The notes under the pieces were generated by a model, which saw only the letters and a program-made list of their open reading frames with translations, did not search any database and was not told the origin of the DNA. A program made the position numbers and the translations under genes. Of a stretch of 64,000 nt of DNA, positions 27,027 through 37,986 are shown one piece after another (within the stretch, counting starts at the first letter, position 1; each line of letters starts with the position of its first letter). This stretch comes from Phaeosaccion multiseriatum (Eukaryota > Ochrophyta, other classes): NCBI GenBank assembly GCA_965112735.1, contig OZ218962.1, positions 2,728,001-2,792,000 of the forward strand, read 5' to 3'.

Positions 27027-27791
27027 GATCTCGCTCGCCCAGTAGCGTACTGTGTATGAGATGACCTGATGGCGGTGACCGCGAGACGAGGTCAGGGCTG
27101 CGGCGAGCGGCAGCCGGCAGCGACAGTGGTGGCGAGACAACAAGAAGGGCGGGTGTCACAGAAGTCAGGCAGTCGAGGCGGGAAGGAGAGAAGAGAGACA
27201 AGCACCTGCTACACGTACCTGTATAGCGGGACCCACAAGCAGCAAGGATCAGCAGGGAAAGAGCGAGAGCTGCCCCCTCCCAGCACCTCTCGGTGAAAGC
27301 CTCAGTTCTTCTCTCTTCTCCATCTCGGAGGAATTGAGAAATTCCCGAGTAGCCAGTCCGACGGCGGGCGTTCCGTTTTTCTCGTCCGTTTTTCTCGCGA
27401 TCAGGGAAGTGGGAAGGCCCCACACCCTCCACACCCTACACCCTCTGATAAGAAGCAGGCGTTCGCGAGAAGTCTTTTGCACGTGCATGGGGAGGCACCC
27501 CTCCTGCATGGGGTGACCCAGCAGGCAGGAGTCCATAGCAGCAGCATCGAGAGGGGGAGGCAGCGCAGATGGTCAAGAACCGATGAATAGAGGGAGGCGA
27601 GAGGTGGCGCACCACACCCATTTGCGGGACAAGAGGCACCGGATGAGAGTACAATAGCTGCGAGCGGGCACCCCCATCATCGGGGTGGAGGGGCCTCCAA
27701 CTCGCCGGCTTCTGGCTCAGTGATCGCGGGGGGCTGAGAGAGAAGCAAAACCCTCAGCCTGCTCACACACACGGAGGGAGTAGGGTCCAGG
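27027..27791. promoter_or_regulatory. Divergent promoter region, Ycf45-like C / RGS gene
   Basis: 765 bp between two divergent starts. A weak open frame extends the minus gene upstream, but without ATG. No core promoter motif placed. Confidence 0.4.
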
Positions 27792-29229
27792 ATGAAGCCT
27801 CTCTCGATTGTCCTGTTGGTATCGAGTGTGCTGTTTCCTGCACTGCTGCTGCCCCACTTCCTTTGGCTGCTACGCAACCGACACCGCCAGGCTGGTGAGT
27901 GAATAGAGCAAAGGGGGGGGGGGGTGTACAGAGGGGTGATGTGCATTGAGTAAGAAGTGGGAAGTTCTTCAGGGGGAAGTGGGTGAATGGGGGGGGGTAA
28001 GTACTGGGAGGGAAGGAGGGAGCTAACAGAGGGAGAGGCAGAGAAAGAGAGGGGAAGTGAGAGGGGGAGAGCAGCAACGGGAGAGGAGAAGGGCCGAGGA
28101 GACACCGGGGCCGTGGGACGTGACTACCATCAGGTGAAGGGGTGGGGTGGGACAACCGCGAAACGTCTGCATGAGACGTCTCAAAGTCAAGTGATTGAGG
28201 CCCTCGGTTTTGAAGCTACCTACCATGATGACATTGCAACACCGCGTTGCTGCATCCCTTTCCTTTGTTTGCTCTCCTTCCCCTCCCATTCCTCCCCTTC
28301 AGTGCGCGCACGCTCACCTGGGTTGGTGATGATCCTCTCGGGTATGTAACGTCTATCCATATATCGAAGACCACCTGTACCGACATGTTGGGTAGGCCAC
28401 ATCTATCCACAACTCAGCATTTGCTACTACTGCTACTGGTGGAGTGTAAAAGCATGGCTTAAGAGTTTGTGTGTGTTCTTTGATGTGCTGCTCTTGCGCC
28501 CCACCTTCCTTCCACCTTCTTGTGCCCTTTGGCGAGGCTCCTCCGTGCGTGTGGTGGCCCGTGCTGCCATATGCGCTTTCTCCTTGCCTTCCCCGCATTG
28601 CTTTCTTCCCTTCCCGTTGCACCCCTTGGCGAATGCCTTCAATTTCGACGGCAGACAATGTCCTCCCTCAGCTAGGCCCCTTACCGCTTCTACACGTCGT
28701 TCACGGGCTTTTCCAAGCACCTCGGCGCCACCACTCACGTCTCCTCCTTCCCTCCCTCCCTTCCTCACTCACTCACTCACTCACTCACTCGCTCACTCCC
28801 TCCCTCCCTCCCACCCACCCGCCCACGCGTTCGGCCCTGTCTTCGCAGCGGCACACATTGTCGGCGCCATCGTCCTCGTGCGGCAAGAAATCGCGCGTCA
28901 GGAAGGGTGGGATTTCCCCTGTGAGGTGATTCTGTGGTTGGCCTTTCTCAAAGAGGTGTTTGTCGGTAAGTCCGCAGATGAGAGATCAGCAGGAGAGAGA
29001 GAGAGAGAGAGAGAGAAGAAGAAGCGAGTCCTTCGTCAGCTGGAAGGGGGTTGCATCGTTCTAGTTTCTTTGTCTTCTTCTTCTCTCTCTCCTTTAATCT
29101 CTTGTGTTCTCCTTCCTCTACCCCGGCACCTCTCCCTCCTGCCGGCCTTGGTGGAGGGAGGAGAGAGACATGCCCTGCCCACTACTGCGATTGCCCCCTT
29201 TCTCCCCCTTCGATACTCACGCACAAAGC

Positions 29230-29267
<38 letters not shown>

Positions 29268-31382
29268 CCCGGCATCAGACATACACAGAGGGAAAGAGAG
29301 ACACACACATGCAATACGCACACGAGCGCACGCACCCACGCACGCACGCACGTACGCCCACCCACTACGCTACCTACCCACCAACGGCCTCCCTCCCAAT
29401 CCACCGCTTGCTACCTAGCTCACGCACGCACGCACCAATCCACCACCCACACACCCACGCACCCACGCACCCACCCGACCGACACACCACCCGACCCACC
29501 CGCCATGGCAGTTCGATCGCTCGTGCTGCGGGGTACAAAGCTGCGAGTAGCCACGGGTACGCACGACTACCGCCAAAAGCACAAGCGCAAACTGCACCGC
29601 AAATGGGTGTGGAAGACACTCTTCTTTCAAGACGTGCCCCTCACCGTCCTAGTCGCACTCCTTCTTCGAATCTTCTTCGTCCACCCCGGCCGCCCAGGCT
29701 TCTGTTCAATGCACGAGCCGTGGCAGTTTGTGGTGCCGCTGAAGGGGTGCATTTATCTGTACGAGGTGTACTGGGCAAGGCGGGTCATCTCGTGTAACGA
29801 TGGGTACGTACGTGACTTACTCATCCTTACGTATCCTTACTTGTCCTTTCGTATTCTCACCATGCATACTGATCCCTCGCCGAGTGGATGGTCATCACCC
29901 ACCACTCCCGTGTTGATGAGGGCCTCGCTCTCTGTCCTCACATGCAAGAAGATTGTAATCACCCATTTGTCATTTCTACACACCCATTGATAGATTTCTC
30001 TCTCATTCTCTACCTCCCTCATCCCACTTGTGGAACCGCTGCTGCATACCGTACTCCTCCCTCCTCTTTCCCATTTCTCCCTCGCGCGTCTCCTCTCTCT
30101 CCTTCTCTCTCTCGCTCTCTCTCCCTCCCCCTCCTCCTCCCATCCCTCCTCCCCCCTCCTCTCCCATCCCTCCTCCCCCTTCTCAGCCTTCGCGTCGGTC
30201 AAGAACTAGTTGTGGCCTCAGTATTGCAGGGTGTATTTGACCTGCTCTTCATACTGCTACTCGTGATCAGCCGTGCAGCCCCAGAGACCCTGACACTGGG
30301 CGAGTCGCTCAACCTTCTGCTTGTGCCGCCCATGGTCATCCTGCCGTATCTTCACTTGGCCTACTGGGGACGGCTGAGGTGGATTGCTCAGTCCAGCTCC
30401 AGCGGTAGCCCCAGCGGCTCGACAACGACTGGCAGGAGTAGGAGTGGATTTTACAACAAGTATTCGATTCTCTTCGCGGGGAAGGTTGCACCGGTCGACG
30501 AGGTAAGGAAGGGCGGGAGGGAATGAAGGAAGGAAGGAAGGAAGGAAGGAAGGAAGGAAGGAAGGAAGGAAGGAAGGAAGGAAGGAAGGAAGGAGGGAAG
30601 GAAGGAGCGACTGTTCTACGCTGCCTACATGCTAACGGATTGACTGAGTGATTGCATGTATAGTTAATGTACTCGCCTCGCCTTCTTTCTTACCAGGAGG
30701 AGGCAACTCCTTTTCCTGGATCCCCTCCCGAAGGTCGGTGGGGAGAAACGGCATGGTGGTGCCCGTGGTCGAGTGCTCCGTGGATAAACAGGCAAGAGTC
30801 CAAGTGGGCCGCGGCAAGAGAAGCTGACGAGAAGGGGCAGTGGGGAGAGGCAAGAGGAGGTGACGATAGGTGGATACTCTAGACAGCGGGCGGGCAAGTG
30901 TGTTGCGGCAGGTCACCGGCCGGTTGTGGTCCCCTTGTCCTCTTGGTCTCGATGTATGCACGAGGAGGGCTGACGCACCATTCACACCAACCCCACACCC
31001 CACCACACCCCACCACACCCCTCCCCACACCCCCTTCAGAAAGTGAGCGGGCTGCTGGCCAAGTTCGAGTCGATTTCGGATGTAATGGCGGACGAAGAGC
31101 TCGACAGTCTCTTGCAGTGCTTCTTGAGGCGCATGATATGCATCGAGTCACACTCCTTCCTCAGGGCGGTGGACAAGTATCGAGCGCTTATGCGGCCACC
31201 TGCGCCTCCGGCTGTATCACCAACTGCTACATCATCACCAGGCCTAAGCACGCGGCTAGCCACACGATGGCAGAACCTAAGGTCCAGCCTGACAAGTCCT
31301 TCTGCTGTGCAGATTCCTGGCGGCGGCGGCGGCGGCGGCGGCTTGTTTGCTGTGGTACGGGCTGCTGCTGCTGCTCATGCTC

Positions 31383-31414
<32 letters not shown>

Positions 31415-32873
31415 CATGCTCCTGCTGCTGGGGATGCCGATGCCGATGCTGCTGTACCACCAACTGCTGGTGGTGCTGGGGATGAGGATGGCGGTAGCCA
31501 AGGACCAGCGGTCGCCGGGCTTCTGCCGCAGGATACTACTGTGCCTCCAAAGAAGCCCTACCCTCCCCCGCGAAGACAGCGATCCTCCACGAACCCCGAT
31601 ATCCGACTTGATGCCCTGAGTGTCGTCAGTGACGACTCAGCCCACTCCCTTGCTGGGTTTGGGTTCAAGCACCCGGGTGGCGACTTGGCAGTGCTGCTGT
31701 CGCAGGAGATTGAGTCACGAGATGATGGGGGGAGGAGACTGCCCCCCCTGTCGGCGGCGTCACTGTCTCCCTTGGGGTCGCCAACGTCTGCCTCAATCTC
31801 GCCGCTTCCTCCGCTTCGCAGGGGCGGAGGAGGGGCAGGAGGGGTATCAAGAGGAGGCTTAGGAGGAGGAGGAGGAGGAGGAAGAGGAGGAGGAGGAGGA
31901 GGAGGAGGAGGAGGAGGCGGAGACGGAGGAGGAGGAGGAGGAGGAGGAGGAGGAGGAGGAGGAGGAGCAGCAGCAGCAGCAGGAGGAGGAGGAGGAGGAG
32001 GAGGAGGAGGAGGAGGAGGAGGAGGAGGGGCAAGAGGAGAAGGGGAGAGGAGCGCAATGCCTGCCGATGCTGTGGATGTATCACCAGCGGGTTCTGTGTT
32101 TGCGGAGGGTGCCTTTACTCACTACCAGTCAGTCTGCGATTTGTTTCTTCGAAGCGACTGTGAGATGGAGGTGAATGTCAACGCAACGATGAGGAAGAAG
32201 GCGTTGTCCCTGTATGACAAGTCGGTGTATGCTTCGGCTCGAGAGGTGAGCGATGCGAAGAGGGGAGGGAGGGAGGGAGGAAGCGAGGGAGGGAGGGAGG
32301 GGGGGAGGGAGGGGGGGGGGGAGGGAGAGAGGGAGAGAGGGAGGGAGGGAAGGAGGGAGGGAGGGAGGGAGTGAGGGAGGTAGGAAGGGAGGGAGGGAGG
32401 GAGGGAGGGAGGGAGGGAGGGAGGAAAAGGAGGGATGGCGGAGGGAGAGGGAGGGAAAAGCAAGACACACAAGCCTGCAAATGAGTGTGACTCACAGCAG
32501 CATCGCTCGTGCTTCATCCCCAGTCAGTCAATCTGTGGCTCTGTGCTCGCTCGTGATGGCGTGCCACCGCTTCCCGCCCGGCTCACTGACGGACTGACTG
32601 ACGGGCTGACTAACCTGCTCTTCGCTCTGCTGTACTGTGCCCGGCCGGCGGTACCTCACGGATTGATTCACCCCTTCCTCCCCCTCCCCCAGGACCAGCG
32701 AAGAACTGTTCTGGATCCACCCGCGCAGGAGATTGAGCATATGATGAGTCAGAACTTTTGTAAGTCCACACTCGGTCTCTGCCTCTCTCTCTATCTTCGT
32801 GCTTGGGTGTATGTGTGTGTGTGTGTGAGTGTGTGTGTGTGTGTGTGCTCGAGTGTGTGTTGTGCATGTGTGA

Positions 32874-32910
<37 letters not shown>

Positions 32911-33641
32911 TGTGTGTGTATGTGAGTGAGTGAGTGAGTGAGTGAGGATGTTTGCTCGAGTGTGTGTTGTGCATGTGTGAGTGTGTGTGTGCTCGAGTGT
33001 GTGATGGTGTGAGTATGTGTGAGTGAGTGTATGCGTGAGTGTGTGTGTGAGTGAGTGAGTGAGTGTATGTGTGTATGTATGTGAGTGAGTGAGTGAGTGA
33101 GTGTGTGTGTGTGTGCTCGAGTGTGTGTTGTGTATGTGTGAGTGTGTGTGTGAGTGTGTGCGTGTGAGTGAGTGAGTGTGTGTGTGTGTGAGAGAGAGAG
33201 AGTGTGTGTGTTGGTGTGAGTATGTGTGTGCATTTGCGTATGTGCGTGTGTGTGCGGGTAGGTGCGCGTGCGAAAAGTCCCCTCGACTGCCCTTGTGCCG
33301 ACACTGTCGACTCGGAGACCCAATTACTGCACAATAACTGCCAATATCTGCCCCCCTTACTTACGCCATGCGAGGGCCCAGCTCACTCCCTCTCTTCGGG
33401 CCGCCTTGCCTCTATTCCACTCTCTGCCATCCTCTGCCATCCTCGCTCTCTCCTCTGGCCTAATGGCCATCTCCCCTCATCAGTCGCCAAGTTCCTCTCA
33501 GACGTGAAGGTGTTGAACATTCTCACTCTGCGCGACAAGCTGGCAGCATCAAGGGTCGAAGCACCAACAACAGCAGAAGCAACACCAATTGCAGCAGAGG
33601 AGCCATGGTCCAGAGCGGGGCCTGAAGGTAAGGGGGGGTAA
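27792..33641 (+). CDS. Multi-pass membrane protein with C-terminal RGS domain
   Basis: Seven exons: 27792-27894, 28849-28965, 29512-29803, 30187-30502, 31040-32245, 32693-32759 and 33484-33641 (752 aa, phases agree). The N-terminal 240 residues hold about six hydrophobic segments (5-25, 56-73, 102-127, 139-160, 177-199, 212-232); a seventh may be missed. The C-terminal part is an RGS fold: MADEELDSLLQCFLRR and ESHSFLRAVDKYRAL, then THYQSVCDLFLRSDCEMEVN, and LDPPAQEIEHMMSQNFFAKF across two introns. RGS domains speed GTP hydrolysis by G-alpha subunits. A 7TM-RGS fusion is known as plant AtRGS1 and in protists. A roughly 300-residue Ala/Gly/Pro-rich insert splits the RGS fold at about 328-627. 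Located in a membrane by inference. Confidence 0.85.
29227..29264 (+). repeat. (CA)n in RGS intron 2
   Basis: Pure CA run followed by degenerate CA/CGCA sequence up to the exon-3 acceptor. Confidence 0.9.
30523..30604 (+). repeat. (GGAA)n in RGS intron 4
   Basis: About 20 GGAA units starting about 20 bp after the GTAAGG donor. Confidence 0.9.
31214..31227 (-). repeat. Dispersed 14-mer GCAGTTGGTGATAC
   Basis: Exact reverse copy at the left edge of the low-complexity insert of the RGS domain. A one-mismatch reverse copy lies at 31454-31467 in the same insert. Confidence 0.85.
31860..32040 (+). repeat. In-frame (GGA)n coding poly-Gly inside the RGS insert
   Basis: GGA repeat with one CAG patch (31966-31981) in exon 5. 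It is translated as poly-Gly/Ala and accounts for much of the insert that separates the two halves of the RGS domain. Confidence 0.85.
32263..32425 (+). repeat. (GGGA)n after RGS donor 5
   Basis: GGGA-type tract beginning about 17 bp after the GTGAGC donor at 32246. Confidence 0.9.
32811..33250 (+). repeat. (GT)n/(GTGA)n mixed tract, RGS intron 6
   Basis: About 440 bp of GT, GTGA and GA microsatellite with repeated blocks containing CTCGAGTGTGTG. Confidence 0.9.
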
Positions 33642-34809
33642 AACCAGCCCCCTCCACTATTCACACTAGTAGCCTGCATCTGCTGCTGCTCACACAGTAC
33701 TGACGTCAGAAGCAAAACACGAGCGCTGTTGTTGGTGAGGTCGAGGAGGGGAGGGAGGGCAAGACCTCTACGACGAAGACGACGAAGATGTTGACGACGA
33801 ATATGACACGACTGGGAAGGTGAAAGCGAGGAGCGTTCGCAGAACACTCTCTCTCTCTCTGCGACAACGACTGCCAAGTGTGGGCGATGGAGGAACAGCC
33901 TGGTCAGCCGAATCAGTCGGATGAGCTTGGGCAGCAGGCTGAGGTGGGAGGAAAAGGGGATCCTGCGGGGGAGGGGAGCACGAGAAGTGTGTGAGGGTCG
34001 ACTCGCCGGCGGTTCTTTAGGAGATGGTGGTGAAAGGAAAGAGAAGTACGCAACAAAACGAGGGGCGGGACCGAGTACGTAAGTAAGCAAGTAAGTAAGT
34101 AAGTAAGGAAGTAAAAAAAGTAAGAAAGAGGGAGGAGGATCAGAATAGGCAGGGGAGTACGCCAAAGAAGGAGCAGGAGCGCGAGTACGCAGAAAGTAGA
34201 GCTGTAGATGATCTGGCATAGAGGATGAGGATGGGGCAAAGAGGATTGACCATAGATGATGGGACATGGAGGAGTGGCTGTCCGGGCGGGGCACACGCCC
34301 TCGAGCCTTTGAGACACGCAGAGAGAAAGTCCAGAGCGAAGTCCTGAAGTTTCATATTTGTGAAGACACGACAATTTGGTGCTGCTGCGCGGTCAAACCA
34401 AAGTAGGTCCACCAAGGAGGGAGGGGAGGGAGGGGAGGGGAAAGGAGGGGAGGGGAAAGGAGGGGAGGGGAGGGGAGGGGACGGAAGGGAAGGGAGGGGG
34501 GGTAGGGCAGGAGGACAGGAGGAGGGGAAGGGGAGGGGGGTGTGCATGGGGTGCACGAGAGAGCGAACTTTTATGCTTTTCTTCGCTCTCGGTATGTGCA
34601 CAGCACCTGTTATGTCCAACGATACCAAATAGTAGAAGCATCATTTTGTTATAAGGGAGAAGGAGAAGAAGTTGTCTTGATATGTTTCCTAAGCATAGGA
34701 AGTAAGCATAATTTTGGTCGAAGTTAATGAGACGAATGCATTCCTTTTAAAGAGCTCGTCGACCTCCTTGAAGGACCGCTGGCCTTGAGTTGCCTATCAA
34801 TCACGGCGC
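33642..34809. other. Convergent intergenic spacer, no gene seen
   Basis: Between the RGS stop and the glycosyltransferase stop. It holds a GTAA-type repeat at 34078-34113 and a (GGGGA)n tract at about 34412-34535. The long minus-strand ORF over 33383-34294 has no protein-like features. Confidence 0.4.
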
Positions 34810-37332
34810 CTATTCTTCCCCCCAGCCGATTCCGTGTGCCTTGAATTCCTCCCCTTTCGCAGCCCCCGTTTTCCTGGACAGGCAATGTAAAATGACCGGC
34901 GTATCCCCTTCTTTTGTGCAGTGTCGCTTCACCAGATGGTAAGGAAGAATTGCGATTTTCGCATTGACCTCAACAAAAGCAATATTATGAGATGGACTGT
35001 CCATAAAGTTTGGCTGATACAATTCCTCGATTGCTCGATTAACAGCAACTTGATCATCACCTTCGAGTTCCACTCGCTGCAGCATATTGGACGTAATTTC
35101 AACCGAATTGGTACTAGCCCTAAAAAAAGCAAATCCCATGCACGCAGTGTACCCTCCCCATTTATCCGCAACTTCGCGAGGATATGTGCCACGCGACAGA
35201 ACCGCATCATACGCCCATAGTGGCGTGTCGTTGATTTCCATGTCGAAGAGAGCACTGCTGAAAGGGTCTTTTATCCAGATGGCATCAGCGTCGGAAAGAA
35301 TTACTGATATACCATTCCTAACAAGCTCGTTGAGCACCTGCACACGGTGGACCCATACGTGCTGAATATTCTGTAGCGTAGATGGAATCAAGTGTGGGCA
35401 TATGTGCATTGACTGCAGAAAGGATAGATCGTGCAACGACAGATCGTGTCCACTGCTGCTGATCGGCAATCCAGACAGCAAATCAAAAACGTCTTGGTCC
35501 GCTGTGGTCACCAGTAAGCCATGCTTGCTTACATTTGTATGAATGTACTTCGCCCACATAAGGAATACGTCAATGTAGGCCAGGTTAACGAAGGTGAATA
35601 TTACCGTAGAGGAAAGCCCGAGCTGGAACGAAACACCTTTTGCACATTGAGTAAGAGCGCCATTTAGGGCCGTTCTTATCGTGCAAAAAAAGACCAAAAA
35701 AAAAAAAAAAAAAAAAGTGCGAAATAGCCTAGACCCACGGGATGGGCGTACGCGAGGAGCTTCAAAAAGTGCGAAATGGCTCCAGACGAAAACTGCCCAG
35801 TGGAGCCCAAAAAGTGCGAAGTGCGAAATGGCGAAGGGGGGAAAGTGACAAATTTGAAAAGGGGGAGGGAAAAGATGAGAAATAAAGAGCAAGATGCCCG
35901 CCAAGACGTGTAGAAGCGGAACTGATAGGCAAACAGGAAGCAGTCGCCTCACGGGAAGTAATGGGCCGACACAGACGGTGGTGGAAGGGGGGGAACCCCC
36001 GCGGCGCGTGCTGCTGCGGCAAATCCGAAGCCGGGTAAGGACGGCCCTATAGGCGCAGCCCCGGCGCCTATACCACCAGGAGCTACGGCAGCACCACCAG
36101 GAGCTACGGCAGCACCACCAGGAGCTACGGCACCACCACCAGGAGCTACGGCACCACCACCAGGAGAGCTACGGCACCACCAGGAGCTACGGCACCACCA
36201 CCAGCAGCTATACGGCACCACCACCAGGAGCTACGGCACCACCACGGGCAGCACCGGCGGTGGTGCTAGCTGCAGCGACAGGGGCTTCGACGGATCCCGA
36301 CCTGCGTGTGGACGGGTATTGGCTTTTTCTTAGCGGGCGGCGCCTCTGCCAGATGGCGGACCCCCCGTGTGTTCAGGGCGATTCCTTGATTTCCAGCAGG
36401 GAAACCCGCCCTACATGAACTCCTGCGACTTTGAGGGTTGCACGGGGCGTGTCCACGTAGAGTGCGCGATGAAGCTCAAAAGGTCGCGGGAGAAGAGAGT
36501 AGAGCACTCTTCGAAATTGATTTGGAAGCTTTTTTTGCGGGGAGGAGTGCGCCAAGAGAGTGCCTTTGAACAGGACAGGAGTGCGCCAAGAGTGCCTTTT
36601 CACTTTGCTTCAGCCACCCGATGGCCACCAACCCCGCCGCCAGCGCTCTCGTCGTCTGTCGTCTGGAGCATGATCCTTACAGGCGCATCTTCGTCACTTG
36701 AGGGGGACGAGCAGGCATCAGACGAAGCAGCATCACCATGTCCTGCATTGCCCCCCACCGCGGCGCCTTCCCCCAACGCACTGATGTCCACACCTCCCGC
36801 ACTATGGAAGCCAACCCCTCCTTGTGCAAGGGGTGACCATTCACCGCCCGTCACAGCCATCCCTCCTCCATGGGCGCGTCACAGCCTCCTGCCTCGCGTA
36901 GCGATATATCGCTGAATGGTTTATAGCGAGCTAATGACTCCTTATATATCGCTACACTCAATGCAAATGGCCTGCTCGTTTGAAATGGTCTGCCCGCCAA
37001 AATATAATAGTAAAATGGATATATTTCGCCCTTTTCCCCCCCGCACAGCCCGCAGCACGATAGGAAAGGGACGGCGTAAAAAAAAGGGCGAAATGGCATA
37101 ATTAGCAGTTTTCCCCTTTTTTTTTGGGGCTTTTTTTTTTGCGCCGATAGGAACGGGCCGGGGCCAAAAAGTGTTAAATGGCATTTCGCACTTTTTTTTT
37201 TCGTCGTTTTTTGCCACACGATAAGAACGGCCCTTTTACAGAGGAATTATGATTGAAGCCCCCCATAATTAATGGGGTTTGTTGAGCGTAAATGCAGCAA
37301 CACACCAGTAACGCGAACATTATAACAAACAT
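34810..37332 (-). CDS. Secretory-pathway glycosyltransferase, split by an inserted element
   Basis: The domain part (minus, 35662-34810) reads as a nucleotide-diphospho-sugar transferase: STVIFTFVNLAYIDVFLMWA, VQVLNELVRNGISVILSDAD with the DxD-type metal site (SDADAIWIKDP), and WGGYTACMGFAFFRAS. This resembles the GT77-like family (Golgi arabinosyl/galactosyl/xylosyl transferases). It lacks a start of its own. Just beyond the element (35666-37234), minus 37332-37238 encodes MFVIMFALLVCCCIYAQQ, an ATG followed by a clear signal peptide or anchor. Removing the element plus one copy of the TTT duplication joins the parts in one frame of 316 aa. Two splice options inside the element ends also keep frame. 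So the gene is either broken by insertion or carries the element as an intron. Confidence 0.75.
35666..35729 (+). repeat. Left terminal inverted repeat
   Basis: AGGGCCGTTCTTATCGTG, then CAAAAAAAGACC, about 21 A, then GTGCGAAATAGCC at 35717. On the minus (sense) strand it reads T-tract, GCACGATAAG, AACGGCCCT, that is, a pyrimidine tract and an AG. Confidence 0.85.
36073..36245 (+). repeat. 18-bp minisatellite ACCACCAGGAGCTACGGC inside the element
   Basis: About nine imperfect copies. Unit length varies between 15, 18 and 21 bp by loss or gain of CAC triplets. Confidence 0.85.
36415..36915 (+). CDS. ORF inside the TIR element, zinc-finger-like fragment
   Basis: The open frame actually extends upstream of the ATG to about 36367. 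The start of the frame reads PYMNSCDFEGCTGRVHVECA, a C-x4-C-x5-H-x2-C spacing like half of a PHD or related zinc finger, followed by a basic stretch (MKLKRSREKR). The remainder is Pro/Ala/Ser-rich and unrecognised. Two acceptor-like CAG sites lie just upstream (36350 and 36399). It looks like a captured piece of a host gene more than a transposase. Expression is unproven. Confidence 0.3.
   Translation: MNSCDFEGCTGRVHVECAMKLKRSREKRVEHSSKLIWKLFLRGGVRQESAFEQDRSAPRVPFHFASATRWPPTPPPALSSSVVWSMILTGASSSLEGDEQASDEAASPCPALPPTAAPSPNALMSTPPALWKPTPPCARGDHSPPVTAIPPPWARHSLLPRVAIYR
37180..37234 (-). repeat. Right terminal inverted repeat
   Basis: On plus it reads GGCATTTCGCAC, ten T, CGTCGTTTTTTGCCA, then CACGATAAGAACGGCCCT: the inverse of the left end with small indels in the homopolymer part. 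Confidence 0.85.
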
Positions 37333-37986
37333 GGTAGTAACATTCCTTCCTTCCCTCTTGGGAAGGAAGGAGAGAAGGGAAGGAATGAAGGAGAGAAGGG
37401 GAGAAAAAAAAGTCCCATTGACTTACTGTGTCCCATTGACTTACTACTTTTTTTTGCCAAAATCGTGCAGCCGCCCATTTCGTTGAAGAGAAAGGAGGTA
37501 AGTATGGGAGGATCGCAATGGCTTTTCCTCTCTTGTGCGGCACTTGCAGGCCTTGCTGCTTCTGAGGTGAATTCTGCGGTCAGATGTGTTTCTCCCGTTA
37601 GAAAGCACTCTGGATATGTGCAGAGACAGTAGAGGGAGAGGAGCAGAAGAGGAAGCTACGGGAGGAGATGGTGTATGCCCAGAAGGCAGTACGCGAATTC
37701 TTTCCTGTCTTACTCCGTGGGGTGGGGAGGCAGGGATGAAAGCGATCACGTAGACCTCTTCTCCCTCACGTTGCCTGACTTGTACCATTTTTTGTTTACC
37801 CTACACCCACGCCAGGAAAGCCCGCAGTAAGGCTTGCATCTCCTCCCAGAAGCAGCAGCAGGATCCGTGTAAGGCAAAGGAAAGCTGGGTTTGCACACTG
37901 CCTAAATTGGGAAGAGGAGGGCACAGACGAGGGGCGACACTGGGCATCCAAACGTAGCTCGGAGGGCGGAGAACAGGTCTATTCTA
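37333..37986. promoter_or_regulatory. Divergent spacer, glycosyltransferase / Cpn10
   Basis: 654 bp between the signal-peptide ATG (minus, 37332) and the Cpn10 ATG (plus, 37987). Contains GGAAGG-type repeats at 37345-37400. No convincing core promoter motif. Confidence 0.4.

Larger units (their letters stand above)
35666..37234. mobile_element. 1569-bp TIR element (MITE/introner-like), apparently non-autonomous
   Basis: The ends are perfect 18-bp inverted repeats: AGGGCCGTTCTTATCGTG at 35666-35683 and its complement at 37217-37234. Similarity continues inward for about 55-64 bp through poly-A/poly-T to a GTGCGAAAT(A/G)(G)CC block. TTT flanks both sides (35663-35665 and 37235-37237) as a 3-bp target duplication. 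The 17-mer AAAAAGTGCGAAATGGC or variants recur near both ends (35764, 35809, 37077, 37166). The element sits between a signal-peptide exon and the rest of a glycosyltransferase gene. No transposase was recognised. An 18-bp minisatellite and a zinc-finger-like coding fragment lie inside. Superfamily unassigned; the 3-bp duplication and GGGCC ends leave PIF/Harbinger-like or a novel type possible. Confidence 0.8.

Noticed and set aside
28467-29990. 507-aa single-frame reading over the RGS locus
   Set aside because: Only 29512-29803 of it is coding. The rest is intron sequence (CA repeats, CT tracts), and phase analysis gives a consistent spliced model.
33383-34294. 303-aa minus-strand ORF after the RGS gene
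   Set aside because: Composition follows simple repeats, no domain pattern, and it overlaps the last RGS exon antisense.
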